A stretch of DNA of 64,000 nucleotides from Cyprinodon diabolis (GCA_030533445.1 CM060064.1:6493879-6557878), one strand, 5' to 3'; counted from the first letter of the stretch, positions 23,601-36,029 are shown. The notes: generated by a model from the sequence alone, not told the origin. A program made the numbers and translations.

Positions 23601-26600
23601 TTTATTCTATTTTTTTTTTTTTTTTTTTTGCATAAGGGTGCTGACATTAGCCAGCCTTTGTTTTATGTTTGATCTACACGCCTCCTTTAATTGCCTCTCG
23701 TACATGAATATTTGTGTATTAAATTGTCAACTACAGTGTTGACTTTCCCACCAAAATGTGCAGAAACGCATTGTTTAAGCATTTGGTTCAAGCAGTGTAA
23801 TTTTTCATCTCCAGGTCACTAGACGAGCTTTCTTCTCTTGGAGGTCTTTGTGCAGTGAACCAAGGGCCCACATGAGCAGAGCAATGCAGTGCACTCCTAA
23901 ATCAAATGTCAACCTACAGAGCTACAAAGGCCAGCACTGCTATGAGGACTGCTCTGACAGCGGATACTCGGGTTGGTTCCAGAGCCCACAGAGCATCAGC
24001 GGGGGGGACATCTCTGGGTCTCTGTCTCCATCAGAAATCTGCGAAACTCCTAAAGAGAACCTTCGGCTTCATGTCACCCCTAAGGAGCAGAGCAGAGGAC
24101 CGGTTAGGGTTTTGGGCAGAGACAGAGAAGCAGCATTAGTTGGTAGCTGGTGTGAAACGCCTAAGCTAAACAGAAGGGGCCCTTTACTGCGCCACAAGCT
24201 TCTAACAAGCAAACCCGCCTTGGTGAAAACTGATGGGACGGGACCAACATTCCCCTCGAATGCAGAGTCCTGTTTGAGTAAGAGACCTGAACACTGGCTC
24301 AGTGCATCATTTAACTCTCTGGATCTAACAACCGACGGGGCCACGGGCGGTTCAAACATGGGTCACGACGCGGCGATGTCCGGCAGGAAACGGCGGGACC
24401 TCTTCTCGCAGATGAGGACCTCCACCCGTGAAGACGGCAAACCCGACACCTGCATGTTCTCCTTTGAGGGAGGCGTCGTCTCGGAAGCAGATTTCGGGGG
24501 GAGCATTTCCTTGAACCTGCTCGATGCAGAAACTCCACGTCGTGACAAATTGTTCCCCGCGTTAACCAATGAAAACCTTCAATCCCCATTGAACAGTGAA
24601 AGTGATGACAGCGGCAGTCTCATCTACACGCCATTGTTTACTCAAACCCCTAAAGACGTCAGGTAGGTTCTTTTTTTCTTTTCTTTTTTGTTTACTGAAA
24701 CCAAGCTAACGTTGCCCTCCTTCTAACCTCGGCGCAGGTCTGTCTGTGAGGACAGTGGTTTCAGCTCCTTAACGCTTGACAAATCTCAAGACTCTTTAGT
24801 GGACCACAACGGCTCGTTCCAGGAGCTTCTTGGCTCCGCCTCCAAAGGAATCAATGGGACCCCGAATCTGAATGCAAAGAGACTCTCCCGTTTGCAGCGT
24901 CACCATCGGCTTTCTACCCTTAAAGAAGGCGGATCTCAGTCTGAGGAAGACTCAGGAAACCGGCGACATGAAGAACGCCCTAAAAATAGCAGCCATTCTA
25001 ATGATGATGTTTTTGCAGAAGTTACGCCCTGCAGCAAAATGTCTGATAGATGTTTTAAAGGCCTGATTTATGCAAAAAACGACTCCAACACCCCATTAAG
25101 TGCCTCTTCATCCAAGCTTGAGAAAGCATCACCTCAGTGTGCAGACCCTGCTCCTCCAGCCATGACTCCCCTCAGGATGTCCCCAGCTGACTTGTCTCTG
25201 ACTCCGGCCTTGCAGCTAGTCCATGCTATCTGTCAGCAGAGGGTCCAGAGATCTGGTCAAAGTCCAAGTCTGAGGGAAGAGCTGAAGCTCACAGCAGCAC
25301 TTGTTGAGACTCCAGTGATGTTCAGGACCACCATGCCTTTAGCGGGGATGATTGGCAGGAAGATGGGCCTGGGGGAGCTGGATATCCTCACAGAGCTGAA
25401 GAAGAGGAACCTCAGGCACATCCTGGCAAATATTTTCAGCAAGCTTAACCCTGAGTGTCTCTACAGGTGATATGTGTTTGTTATTTTTACTTAATTAGCA
25501 CAAACTCATCAGATGCCATTTTGATTCACTTGGTTAAAAAGCTTAGATTCATAATGAATTTAACATTTTCAGTGTTGCTTTTTTGTTATAAAACCAATAA
25601 TTTTCAATCTTTATTATGTCACCGTTTTCACCTTGAACCCTGTTGGTTTGTTTCCATGATCATTTGAAGAAGAGAATATACTGGTGCGTTCCATATAAGG
25701 CTGAACGATTTTGCCAAAAATCAAAATTGCAATAATTTGAAGCCTTCATTCCGATAATCCTTTGGACTAAGCACAACCATGTCAATAGCCCCATTTACAC
25801 CACCCCATTGGAACCATACCGAGATTGGTCCGAGCACGGTAACAGAGCTAGCTGCCGAGTGTATACGGTATGCAGAACTGAACCCGACCGTGCCAGAAAC
25901 AACCGAACATGGTACTAGTTCATCAGTGAGGCTCGGCGCGGTTCAGTTCGGTTCTCAGATAACAGATAACAATCAGCCTCCGTAATCATGAAATTTCGTA
26001 CAATAATTAAAATACTGGCTTCTTCTAAGATTCTGCTTAGCAGTGTGCTGAGCCTCAACGTCTGTTGTCGTTTCCTGGTTCTGTAAGACCTGATTAGACT
26101 ATCTTTTGTCGTATCCACTTCTCAAAACCCGACTCTGTCAAGTAAATTCACCAAAGGCTGCATTCTTAGTCCGACTCTCTGCAAACTTCCTGAATGTTAG
26201 GGGCGCCACCATGTTGGTTTGCTTGTTTACCTCTAGAGAGCAGTGGTACTTTAGATCTGCATTAGGAGGTAAAGAACCGTGCCAGCGTGGTGTGTGAACG
26301 GTGTTAAGTAGCAGAGCTCATCACGGATCAGTTTTCAGAGGGTAGTGTAAATAGGGCTCTGCTACTCCAGGGTTTCAGTTTTTGCATGACCTTGAAAGCC
26401 TTCTTGTCCAGAGTCCAGTGTTGCAGGACTTTTTCACAAACAAGTTCTTACTTCTACGATAATGCATTGGGCGATAGCTGCAACTCTGTGTGCGGTGCAT
26501 ACCCACTTCAATCGTATTCCTGCAACCTAAAGAGCTGGAGAGAGATTTAGTGTCTTACTCTTGTTAAATGTATTGTGATTAAAAACTGTGTGCCTCTGGG

Positions 26601-29600
26601 ATTCGAAATGTGCATTTTTCTAAATTGTGACTATATAGCAAATGCAACTAATTGCCCAGCCCTAGTTCCATTTATCCCCAGAAACTCAGTCTTCACCCCT
26701 CCTAATGACACATGATGACACAGACTTCTGAATTCAGCGGCTGTTAAACTTTCCTACTTTAACCGTTTGTGGTTCTTGTTTGTAGCACTAAGTTGGTTGT
26801 TAAGGGGCGTCTGGTGTTGATGTTTCAAAGCTGAGCAACTGCATCAAGCACTGAGTAAAAACAGTTTTTTTTGTCATTATCGTTGCAGAGGAAATAAGTG
26901 GGTCTACAAGCGGAGAACTGGAAAACATTTACTTCTGAGTTTAAATCCTTTAAAGTCGTTACATTTCATATCGAACTTTGGTACGATCCAAAACCAAGTA
27001 AATGCAGTGTCAGTATCGATACGGTTTTATTTTTTATAATCATGAAAATGTTAATTGGAGTTTTAGAGATTTTTAATTATCGGACTAAAACAAGGGAACA
27101 TTAACAAAACAAAGTTTAAAAGCAATTTAAAGCAAAATCTTAAGAAAAAGCGAATGCTGCTTGTTTGGTTGCTGATGCTGCGACTGCAGTCGGTGCGTCT
27201 GGAGGAAGAAGGAAAGACTTATCGATCTTCTCAGAGGAGTTTTGTTCAATATAAATACCAGCAGGATCTATCCGCACACCTCCAGCCACAACCTAAACCT
27301 CTCTGTCCCACGGCGCATTGGTGCAGTACCTCCTGCAAAAGGAAGCCTGGTACTTCCCTTTATAAACTATATTTGCATTTATTATTCCTATAAATTATTT
27401 ATTTATTTTTTGAGTACTTCAGGTTTTCTTGATTTTTAGGGCAAAATTACGAGAAATAAAGGCTTAAAATAGTAAGCCTGACCCATGTTAAGTTTTTTGT
27501 AGAACATATTCTGGTTTTTGAGCAGGGTCTGTGTAGAAATGTGTAACCTTCTTTATTTTTATTTTTGACAGATGTGGGCTAGTTTGCAAAAGTTGGAATG
27601 AAATGATCCATCAGGACCACCAAGCTAGTCTAAGGAGAATGATCTACATGAGGGAACTGGAGGAAGCTCTTGAGGTAGTTTGGTTTATTTGGCTTTAAAC
27701 TAATCACAGGTGTTTTTATGTCATTTTTAGGGTCCTGCCACAACTTGCCGATTTAGCTAGTATATGCCCAACCTCCCAGAATCTCCTAAAATGCTGGCAT
27801 ACTCTGAACTTTCTACTTTTTCAATTTTGGGCGTATAGAGTAGTCATAAGGAGTCCCGAGCTTTTGTCCGACAGCCTAATTTACGCATAATGCACGACAG
27901 CGTAATGTTTGAGCAGTACGAAGCATCAGTTAAAGCTGCCATTCACCCGCTCTATATAAAAAGATGTCTTTGGTGGCAGTATTAACCTGGCTGCTCTTTA
28001 CTGCCCACCAAAAGAAGAATAAAGAAAAAAGGTTTGTAGTGACAGCGGATTCGGCATCATGTCTGCTAGGAAGTTTGTTGGTAGTGGAAGTCAAACGCAG
28101 GGAGGATCCATTACACTCACCATCTCTCTCACTCCCCCTTTATACCAAAATGCTGCCAATACGCCATTATACAGTAGTTGGAAGTAAGAAATATGTTCAG
28201 CGGTCGTCTGAAACACGTCTATGTGTTGGGGAGAAGTTCTTGATAAGTTATGCACAAGTTTCTCATAGGTTTTGGATAAGCTAGATGCTACGACTTATGA
28301 GTAACGTATAGCCCATTTTTGCCTCGATCAATGTTCCAGACCCTAGAACTGGCTGGCCAATCACAACGCAGGGATGTGTTTTGAATTTCTGAATGCAAAG
28401 CGGGAGGGGGGTGTTGAGAGCGTCACGACAAAGCTGCACGACACTGGTGAAAGCACAACCAGGAAGATGTCAACAGCTATTGAACAGTAGCTACAGTGCA
28501 GCAGGTTTCAATGGAACGCTCCATTGAAAATGAAACGTTCTCTTTTCTGTTGCTGTTGTTCAATAAAAGTACATTTTAAGATAATTTGAGGCGAGACTAC
28601 TATACTTTAGAGCGAAAGTATATAGTCTATTTACCAATTTTAATGCGTTATTGAAAAACAACAATTTCCAAAGTTGAGAGGACCGCGGCAACCGGTGGAC
28701 CTCCGAGGCTAACGGCAGCATGTCTGCAGCGGCCCTCTCTCTGCATAGTCTTGTGCAAAGTACTGGTGGCTCTGATGGCAATTTTTTACTCGGCTTTGGA
28801 TTTAGTTTTGGAAGGATTAAACTTGGGGTTTTTCGTTGAAACGTGAGCAGGAAGAGACTCTACACTCATTCTTTCAAGAAGGGCGTATTCGCCGTCTTCC
28901 TGACAGGCTGTTTGTTTACACTTCCCCACCAGCCTCCTGTCGCGCTTACTACTATTGGTCAGAGTGTTTGCCAATAGGCACAGACAGCGGTTTGAAAGAC
29001 AATGAGTTGTTCTCAACAACAATCTCCTGACGTCTCATTCATTGGGACCAGACTAAATACATTTAGTCTGGTTTATCAGGCTAAGTAACTTACACTTAAC
29101 ATGTGTCATAGGGTTGTCAAACGTATCGATACTCAAAAAAGCAACGATACTGAAACGTTGTATCCGGATACAATACTCATTTTCAAAAGTATCGATACAG
29201 TGCTACCACCAGTTGCACCTAAACAGTCATTCATCTTATGTGCAGATTAGAGGAAAATGCAGTTTCTGAACACTGTGTGATTGAATAATTCTGCGCACTT
29301 TTCAGTTTCAGACTTTTTTCTGTAACAGGTGCAGCTGCTGAGAATTATTTTTGTTTCTTAACTGGTTTGGCTAGTGTCATTGTTATGTGTGCAAAGCATA
29401 GCCAAGGAAGGAACACTTAATTTTAATTTTATAAGTTTTTTATCAAGCTTGCTTAATATTGTGCACAGCATACAACCTCAAAATATTGTTTATTGTATTT
29501 ATCTATTCATTGTATTTTGTTTATTAATGAAAAATGTCTGTTGAATTTTGGAGTATTTGTTTTTATCCTATCGAAAATGACATTGAGTATTGAATATTTT

Positions 29601-31357
29601 ACTTAGTATTGGTATTGAGTTGAAAAGTTTAGTATCGTGATTCGTGACAACCCTAATATGTCAATGATCAGATAACTTACCTGTAACTTATGGCATACGT
29701 ACTCGCCGTATGTCGACGTGTGCCAGCGTGCTTCTGCATGCTAATAACTTACACAACATACATAACGTACCCATAACTCTTCCAACGTATGCCTGCATTT
29801 TTGTCAGATCTAAATCGTCAAGGTGTGACAGGGGCTTTACCAACAAACTTTGAGAGTTGTTGTTTCCCTGATTTAAAAGAGATACTTGATGCTTGACCAA
29901 GATCAAAGCAGTAAAACAATGAGATATTTAATGGTATTTTTGGTGTCTTCACAGCATAGTGTGAGTGTCTTCCACATCTCAGAGGGAGAGACCAGATCAA
30001 CTTTGCTAAAGAGGTCCGCCTTAAAGAGGATTCAGGCCCGGTCCAGAACCAACAGCTGCAGCACCCAGCAGTCAGCAAACAGCACTTTAAGCACAGGCGG
30101 CAGCAGCAAGCATGAAAGATTTTTGGAGGTAAGTTGACAGTAATTCAATTCAGTTTATTTCTATAGCTCCAATTCACAACAGGTCATCTCAAGGCACTTT
30201 ACAGTTCGACCAGAGCTTACAGTCAGATTGATTCAAAGTTTTCTACCTAAGGAAAACCAGTTGATTGCATCGACTCATTGACTTGAATGCAATCCCTCAC
30301 TCTAAGCATGCTTGTAGTGACAGTGGGGAGGAAAAGCTCCCTTTTAACAGGAAGAAACCTCCAGCAGAACCAGGCTTAGTGTGAGTGGCCATCTGCTGAG
30401 GCCGACTGGGGTTCAAGGAGACAGAAGCAGAGATACAAAAAGGCAACTCTAAAAGGCGGCCCCATCCAGGAAACACGCAGCCAGGCAAACGAGCTCCGAG
30501 CCAGCTCCCATGTCAGAAGATAAGAGAGCACATCCAGCTAGTCACAGTCGAAGAAACAGGACTACACTGGAAAAACAGGCAGATCTCCAACATCTATAAA
30601 CAAATGAGTTGATGGCAGCAGCACAGGTGATATTTCTCTCCACGATGGAGTCACAGCCAAACAGGAACAGACCAGATGAAACTATGAGAAAAAGCAGAGA
30701 GAACAGAACGTTAGAGATTGAACTAACAGATTCTGCAGAGTGGGAAAGTAGAGATAGAATGGGGGTCCCTATGTCCTCCAGAAGTCTAAGGCACATATTT
30801 AATTTTTTGTTTTTCACTTTCTTCCAGGTTGCAAAAACACTCTTTAGCGACGAGTGCATCAAACCCTGCCCAAGATGTCAGCATCCTGCCAGGTGTCACT
30901 CAGTGAAAGGGGAGGGTGTGTGCAGCAGAGGTGACTGCAGGTTCCAGTTCTGCATGTCGTGTCTGTGTGCTTTCCATGGGTCCAGAGAGTGTGGGAGTCG
31001 GTCAGCGGGGCGTCGCAAGAAGGACACCCTGCTTCCAGGAAGTGCCGAAAGCAAACGAAATGTTCGAAGACTGTGACTGAAATGTCGACTCCAGTCATCT
31101 GGAGGTTTCTCAAGTTTTTTAGGATAAGTTTCCCCAGATCTCTGTAGCGAGATTCTAATCGGCGTATGCATTACTGAAAGTCTATACTGCAGCACTTTTT
31201 GTATTTTCTTTCGTGCGTGGTTTTAATTATGGGTATGTGATGGGTGCTGATTTATTTTTCTTGATGCACCTCAAAGTTTTTTTTTTTTTTGTGTTTAACT
31301 TTGGGGGGGATTTCAGGTTTTACTATTGTGTGTGTTTAGGTTGTTTTTAAAATAAAT
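20604..31357 (+). CDS. fbxo43: FBXO43 (EMI2/ERP1), meiotic APC/C inhibitor, complete
   Basis: EMI2 blocks the anaphase-promoting complex and holds vertebrate eggs at metaphase II. Exon 1 is noncoding and ends at 20717 (GT at 20718). Coding exons: 23872-24662 (exon from 23815), 24738-25466, 27572-27674, 29955-30128, 30828-31076; phases agree and give 681 residues (human about 708). The N-terminal half is Ser/Thr-rich with DSG motifs at residue 29 (CSDSGYSG) and at the start of the third exon (EDSGFSS), candidate SCF beta-TrCP degrons. The F-box spans the exon 3/4 junction (ELKKRNLRHILANIFSKL, then CGLVCKSWNEMI). The last exon carries the zinc-binding region (CIKPCPRCQHPARC, then CRFQFCMSCLCAFHG) and ends in the RL tail (NVRRL). 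AATAAA lies at 31351. Introns hold MITEs and an L2 relic. Confidence 0.96.
20626..20673 (+). other. Upstream ORF in FBXO43 exon 1
   Basis: ATG at 20626 opens 15 codons and stops at TGA 20671-20673, within the inferred noncoding first exon. A second in-frame ATG lies at 20632. Whether it is in the transcript depends on the unknown start site. Confidence 0.4.
21014..21118. repeat. 28 bp minisatellite, about 3.7 copies
   Basis: The unit contains GGGCCCTTGGTGATGAACCA and ends GCTCAGCC; copies differ at one or two bases. Located in FBXO43 intron 1. Confidence 0.9.
21265..21480 (-). mobile_element. Fragment of the GTCAGAATTCTGAGA repeat element
   Basis: The reverse complement matches 38365-38540: TAATGGAGGAGCAGAAGGTC, AACAAGAGAGCTAGTCTCTA and an AGTCAGAATTATGAC word. 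The ends are not preserved. Confidence 0.65.
21500..21910. mobile_element. MITE-like repeat ending in TTGCAGCCCTAG
   Basis: The right end reads GGTTAGTTGCAGCCCTAG, the usual terminus of teleost hAT-type MITEs in reverse. The left part is rich in GATTAATCAATTATT palindromes. No clean target duplication was read. Confidence 0.45.
22700..23463. mobile_element. L2-like 3' UTR pieces in inverted arrangement
   Basis: 22700-22775 is a reversed tail (TTCAGTTTATTTGTATAGGG, CATTTCGTCTCAAGGCAC). 23083-23463 is a forward 3' UTR (TTCCTGTTTGGCTGTGACGC through GAGTCAATGAGTCGATGG). About 300 bp of other sequence separates them. Lies just upstream of FBXO43 exon 2. Confidence 0.75.
25697..26663. mobile_element. 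Two nested MITEs in FBXO43 intron 3
   Basis: The outer element begins GGCTGAACGATTTTGCC and ends TTGCCCAGCCCTAG, resembling TAGGGCTGGGC-type teleost MITEs. Inside, AGCCCCATTTACACCACCC (25787) and GGGTAGTGTAAATAGGGCT (ending 26358) are inverted ends of a second element, rich in GGTTCGGTTC-like words. No reading frame of note. Confidence 0.55.
26664..27560. other. FBXO43 intron 3 remainder
   Basis: No exon or recognisable repeat end. A (T)n-rich stretch lies near 27400. Confidence 0.45.
27731..29836. mobile_element. Long inverted-repeat DNA element in FBXO43 intron 4
   Basis: The left end has CCTGCCACAACTTGCCGATT. The right end, reverse complemented, has CCTGTCACACCTTGACGATT: about 20 of 23 bases match. 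The right-end sequence recurs at 50545-50580. The interior has no transposase frame and holds a nested MITE at 29109-29655. Confidence 0.55.
29109..29655. mobile_element. Nested MITE with 8 bp target duplication
   Basis: Ends TAGGGTTGTCA and TGACAACCCTA, flanked by ATGTGTCA and ATATGTCA (7 of 8 match). Subterminal ATCGATAC words occur in both orientations. The 8 bp duplication suggests hAT. Confidence 0.75.
30143..30795 (-). mobile_element. L2-like LINE 3' UTR in the last FBXO43 intron
   Basis: Reversed copy from AATTCAGTTTATTTCTATAG through GTCCCTATGTCCTCCAGAAG. Only about 30 bp separate it from the splice acceptor at 30826-30827, so the branch point or polypyrimidine tract may border LINE sequence. 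Confidence 0.88.
31221..31227 (+). promoter_or_regulatory. CPE-like motif in the FBXO43 3' UTR
   Basis: TTTTAAT matches the cytoplasmic polyadenylation element and lies about 125 nt before AATAAA at 31351. EMI2 mRNA is known from frog to be activated by cytoplasmic polyadenylation; function here is inferred. Confidence 0.4.
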
Positions 31358-31589
31358 TACATATTTTTTTCTACAAAATGTGTCGCTGTTGGTTTGTTTA
31401 CATTCTGTTGTCATTTGGCGCCATCTATAGGCCATAGGCTAGCTCTCAGAAAGTGGCTAGAAAGTGAGTTCCATTCCAGCATCTTGGGTAATACTTATGT
31501 TTTTTATGAAGTAAAATAGTTCATCTTCTTTGAAAAAAAAGTTCCACAAGTGGGCATCCTGCAGTTAGTGAGTAATCGTCATTTGAAGT

Positions 31590-31880
31590 TGGGTAATGCA
31601 TGAAAAAAGGACATTTTGGCCTCTAATAGCATCTTTGACTCCAATTATCTCTAAAAGTAGTAGAGCCACACACTTCAAACTTGGTAGATCTTTAGAAGGT
31701 CCTACAAATATTCAAACCTTAGAATATCGGCCGGATTGGAGCAGTCGTTCAAACTTATTTGGAAAATTCCTAAAGTTTTTGGACTCCAATAGCATCTTTA
31801 ACTTCAATTATCTCAATAAAGCTAAACACTTCAAATTTCACAATCGATACGAACATTCCCACATATGTCCAATATGAAAG
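31590..31880. repeat. Imperfect direct repeat, about 165 bp period
   Basis: AATAGCATCTTTGACTCCAA near 31626 recurs as AATAGCATCTTTAACTTCAA near 31787, each followed by TTATCTC. Unclassified interspersed repeat downstream of FBXO43. Confidence 0.5.
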
Positions 31881-32027
31881 AGGATATGAGCAATTGTGAA
31901 GAAATCTTTATTTCAAAATCTAAAGCAGCATTGTTTCCAACACAGTGCTATTTAAATAAGTACACAGCGGGATCTAATTTTTCATATTGATAACATGTCA
32001 GGTTTAGATTATGAACAAAAACAAATA

Positions 32028-32430
32028 TTTTGCATATACTCTATTATCCAAATTATGTACTATGGGGTTCCGTTAGTGCCAAAAATATGTTTGTGTCTTC
32101 TGGTGTGTCCATGTGTTTATGTAAGGTGTGCATGTATTGTGCTTTTGTAATGTTGTTGAACCTGTCAGCATGTGATCTCGTTTTGCTGTTGTTTCCTTTG
32201 CTGTTGCAGCCTGTCGTTCGTCTCCCTCTGCTGTTATACCTGTCGTTGTCCCGTCATCTCCCTCTGCTGGTACAACCTGGCGTTACAACCTGTTGTCTCC
32301 TCTGTTGTTAAAACCTGTCGTTCTCCTCTGTCGTCTCCTCTGTTGTTATCCCTGTCGTCTCCTGTGCTGTTATCCCTGTCGTCTCCTGTGCTGTTACAGC
32401 CTGTCCATGGTAATGCTAATTGAAGCTCAA
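32028..32430. repeat. Left arm of an inverted repeat, with a short minisatellite
   Basis: Contains GGGGTTCCGTTAGTGCCAAA, then CATGTGATCTCGTTTTGCTG and an imperfect array of CCTGTCGTCTCC.. units (32205-32410). The reverse complement of the same text appears at about 36030-36490, across the LINE. Confidence 0.8.
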
Positions 32431-32467
32431 TTTTACAGCAGAGGCGTTTGTGTCATTGACTCTTATT

Positions 32468-35400
32468 TTCAATTCAATTCAGTTTATTTATATGGCGCCA
32501 AATTCACAACACATGTCATCTCAAGGCACTTTACAGTTCAACCAGATCATACAGTCAAATTGATACAAAGTTTTCTATCTAAGGAAAACCAGTTGATTGC
32601 ATTGACTCATTGACTCAAATACAATCCCTCACACTAAGCATGCTTGTAGCGACCGTGGAGAGGAAAAACTCCCTTTTAACAGGAAGAAACCTCCAGCAGA
32701 ACCAGGCTCAGTGTGAGCAGCCATCTGCTGAGGCCGACTGGGGTTCAAGGAGACAGAAGCAGAGATACAAAAAGCAGCTGTAAAAGGCGGCCCCGTCCAG
32801 GAAACACACAGCCAGGCAGACGAGCTCCAAGGCAGCTCCCATGCCAGAGGACGAAGAGAGCACATCCACTCAGTCACGGTCAGAGAAACAGGACCACACT
32901 GGAAAACAGGCCGATCTCCAACATCTATAAACAAGGGTGTTGATGGAAGCAGCACAGCTGATGTTTCTTTCCTGGATGACGTCACAGCCAAACAGGAACA
33001 GACGAGGCAAAGCTACTCTAGGAAAAGCAGAGAGAGCAGAAGGTTAGAGATTGAACAAACAGATTCTGCAGAATAGAACAGAGAGAGAATGAAGCAGAAT
33101 GATGAAATGGGGGTCCCTATGTCCTCCAGAAGTCTAAGCCTATAGCAGCATAACTATAGAGATAGCTCAGGATAACCTGAGCCACCCTAACTATAAGCTT
33201 TATCAAAAAAGAAAGTTTTAAGCCTAGTCCTAAAAGTAGACATAGTGTCTGCCTCACGGACTAAAACTGGTAGTTGGTTCCACAGGAGAGGAGCCATATA
33301 ACTAAAAGATCTGCCTCCCATTCTACTTTTAGAAATTCTAGGAACCACTAGTAAACCTGCAGACTGAGAGCGAAGTGCTCTGTTAGGAACATAAGGAACA
33401 ATCAGATCTCTGATATAAGATGGAGCTTGGCCATTTAAGGCTTTATATGTGAGAAGGAGGATTTTAAATTCTATTCTTGATTTAACAGGAAGCCAATGAA
33501 GAGAAGCCAGGATAGGAGAGATATGATCTCTCTTTTTAATTTTCATCAGGACTCTGGCTGCAGCATTTTGGATCAGCTGAAGGCTTTTAACTACAGATTG
33601 TGGACTTCCTGATAGTAAAGAATTACAATAGTCCAGCCTTGAAGTAACAAATGCATGGACTAGTTTCTCAGCATCACCCCTGGACAGGAGATTTCTAATT
33701 TTTGCAATGTTCCTCAGATGAAAGAAGGAAATTCTAGAAACCTCTTTGATCTGGGATTTAAATGACAGGTCCTGATCAAAAATAACACCAAGATTTTTTA
33801 CTTTATTATCTGAAATCAGTTTAATCCCATCCAAATGAAGTGACTGGCTAATCAGCTTCTTTTTCAGAGACTCTGGTCCAAAGACTATAACTTCTGTTTT
33901 GTCTGCATTCAGAAGCAGAAAGTTAAGAGTCATCCAGGTTTTTATGTCTTCAAGACATGCCTGTAATCTATGTAATGGGTTAGCTTCATCTGGATTTATA
34001 GACAGATATAGCTGGGTATCATCAGCATAACAGTGGAAATTAATCCCATGCTGTCTAATAACTCTACCAATTGGGAGCATGTATAAAGTAAAGAGAATTG
34101 GTCCTAGCACTGATCCCTGTGGTACTCCACAGGTAACCTTTGAGCGTGTTGAAGATCTATCATTAACATAAACAAACTGAATTCGATCAGATAGATAAGA
34201 TTTAAACCAGTCTAGTGCTGTTCCTTTAATTCCAACAAAATATTAAAGTCTTTCTAAAAGAATATTATGGTCAACTGTATCAAATGCAGCACTAAGATCC
34301 AACAGGACGAGCACAGATACAAGTCCATTATCTGAGGCCATGAGAATATCATTAGTGACTTTCACCAGAGCTGTTTCAGTGCTATGATGAGCTCTAAAGC
34401 CAGACTGAAACTCTTCAAAAAGTTCATTATGGTGTAAGTGGTCGCAAACTTGTTTGGCAACTACTTTCTCAAGAATTTTGGATAAGAAAGGAAGATTGGA
34501 TATAGGTCTATAATTAACCAAGTCATCTGGGTCAAGAGACGGTTTCTTAAGCAGAGGTTTAATTACAGCAACCTTAAAAGCTTTAGGTACATATCCCTGT
34601 AACAGAGATAGATTAATCACATCTAAAATGGAGGAGGAGATCAAAGGGAATACCTCCTTAAATAACCTGGTTGGAACTGGATCTAACATACAAGTTGAAG
34701 GCTTAGATGAAGACAATAATTTTGCTAATTCAGAAAGTTCAACTGGATCAAAGCAGTCTAAACCCGGTTCAGATTCCATGACTACCTCAGGTACAATCGC
34801 GGATAGAGGAGTGCTTATGATCTTATTTTTAATAAGATCAATCTTATTTATAAAGAATCCCATAAAATCATTGCTGCTAAGAGCAGGTGGAATGGACGGT
34901 TCAACAGAGCTATGGCTCTGGGTGAGTTTGGCAACTGTATTAAAAAGAAATCTAGGATTATTCTTATTCTCCTCTATAATGAGGAGAAGTATGCTGCTTT
35001 TGCTTTACAAAGGGTCCTCTTATACAGCAGTAAACCATTTTTCCAGACTAGGAAGGACTCCCGCAGGCCTGTGGAGCGATATTTTCTCTCCAGTTTCCTA
35101 GCATTTTGCTTCAAAGTACGCAGCTCTGCATTAAACCAAGGAGCAAGCTTTCTATTTTCAATGGTTTTCATTTTCAAGGGAGCTGCGTTGTCTAAGGCAG
35201 TACGCAGAGAACTAGCAACCCCATCAACAAAATCATCAACCTGTGAAGGGGAATAAGCTATGCTTTTGCACTCTGCAGCACTGCTCAGCGACACAGAGGA
35301 GAGAGAAAGTGAAGCAGATTCTTTAAAATTTATAACTGCACTATCTGATAAAGATCTACTAAAATTGAACCTTCTTTTGGGGGAGGAGAACTCTGTTAAA

Positions 35401-35800
35401 GTAATCCTGAAGGTTATTAGAAAGTGGTCAGAGAGGACAGGGTTGTGAGGAAATACTGTTATTTCTTCACATTCTATGCCGTATGTCAGCACAAGATCCA
35501 AAGTATGAAGATGAGAATGTGTGGGACTATTCACATTTTGAACAAAGCCAATAGTGTCTAAGATAGCATTAAAGGCTGCTCTTAAGCTATCGCCTTCAAT
35601 GTCAGCATGGATGTTAAAATCTCCCACTATGATGACCCTGTCAGTATTTAATACCAAATCAGAAAGGAACTCTGAAAACTCATCTAAAAATTCAGAGTAA
35701 GGACCTGGCGGACGATACAAAGTTACAAAAAGAAGAGGTTTTCTTGCCTTGAAATTTGGATGAGGGAAATTAAGGGTTTTGAAATCTCCGTTAAACCGGA
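32468..35800 (-). mobile_element. L2-like LINE, 5' truncated, most complete copy
   Basis: Read on the minus strand. Endonuclease C-terminal half (35720-34974; VIIVGDFNIH and LSDHFLI motifs). RT first part (34863-34243; [41 protein letters not shown]). RT second part (34110-33187; FHCYADDTQLYL, LLNADKTEVIVFGP, then ASLHWLPVKSRI and APLLWNQLPVL). Then a 700 bp 3' UTR ending in the GGCGCCATATAAATAAACTG tail at 32468. Breaks between the three frames (near 34243-34110 and 34974-34863) and loss of the endonuclease N-terminus make it inactive. The L2/Maui assignment is by motif memory. Confidence 0.9.
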
Positions 35801-36029
35801 AGTGTGTACGTTATTTTATCATGACCGCATTCGTCAGTAAGTGAAAAACTAAGGCATTTACCAGAGCTAATATGTGTGAACAGTCAGATTTGAAGGGAGT
35901 TATTACTGTTGTGACATTAAAGATTAAAACAATATAGTTAAAATAGCCAACCACTCGCAAATGGAACCAGGTAAACGGCACAAGACGGCAGCAGCAACCC
36001 ACCATTGTAAAAGCAGTGCAACGCCCCGT

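Noticed and set aside
23848..23871. Earlier FBXO43 start
   Set aside because: The open frame extends upstream without an ATG; the first ATG is at 23872.
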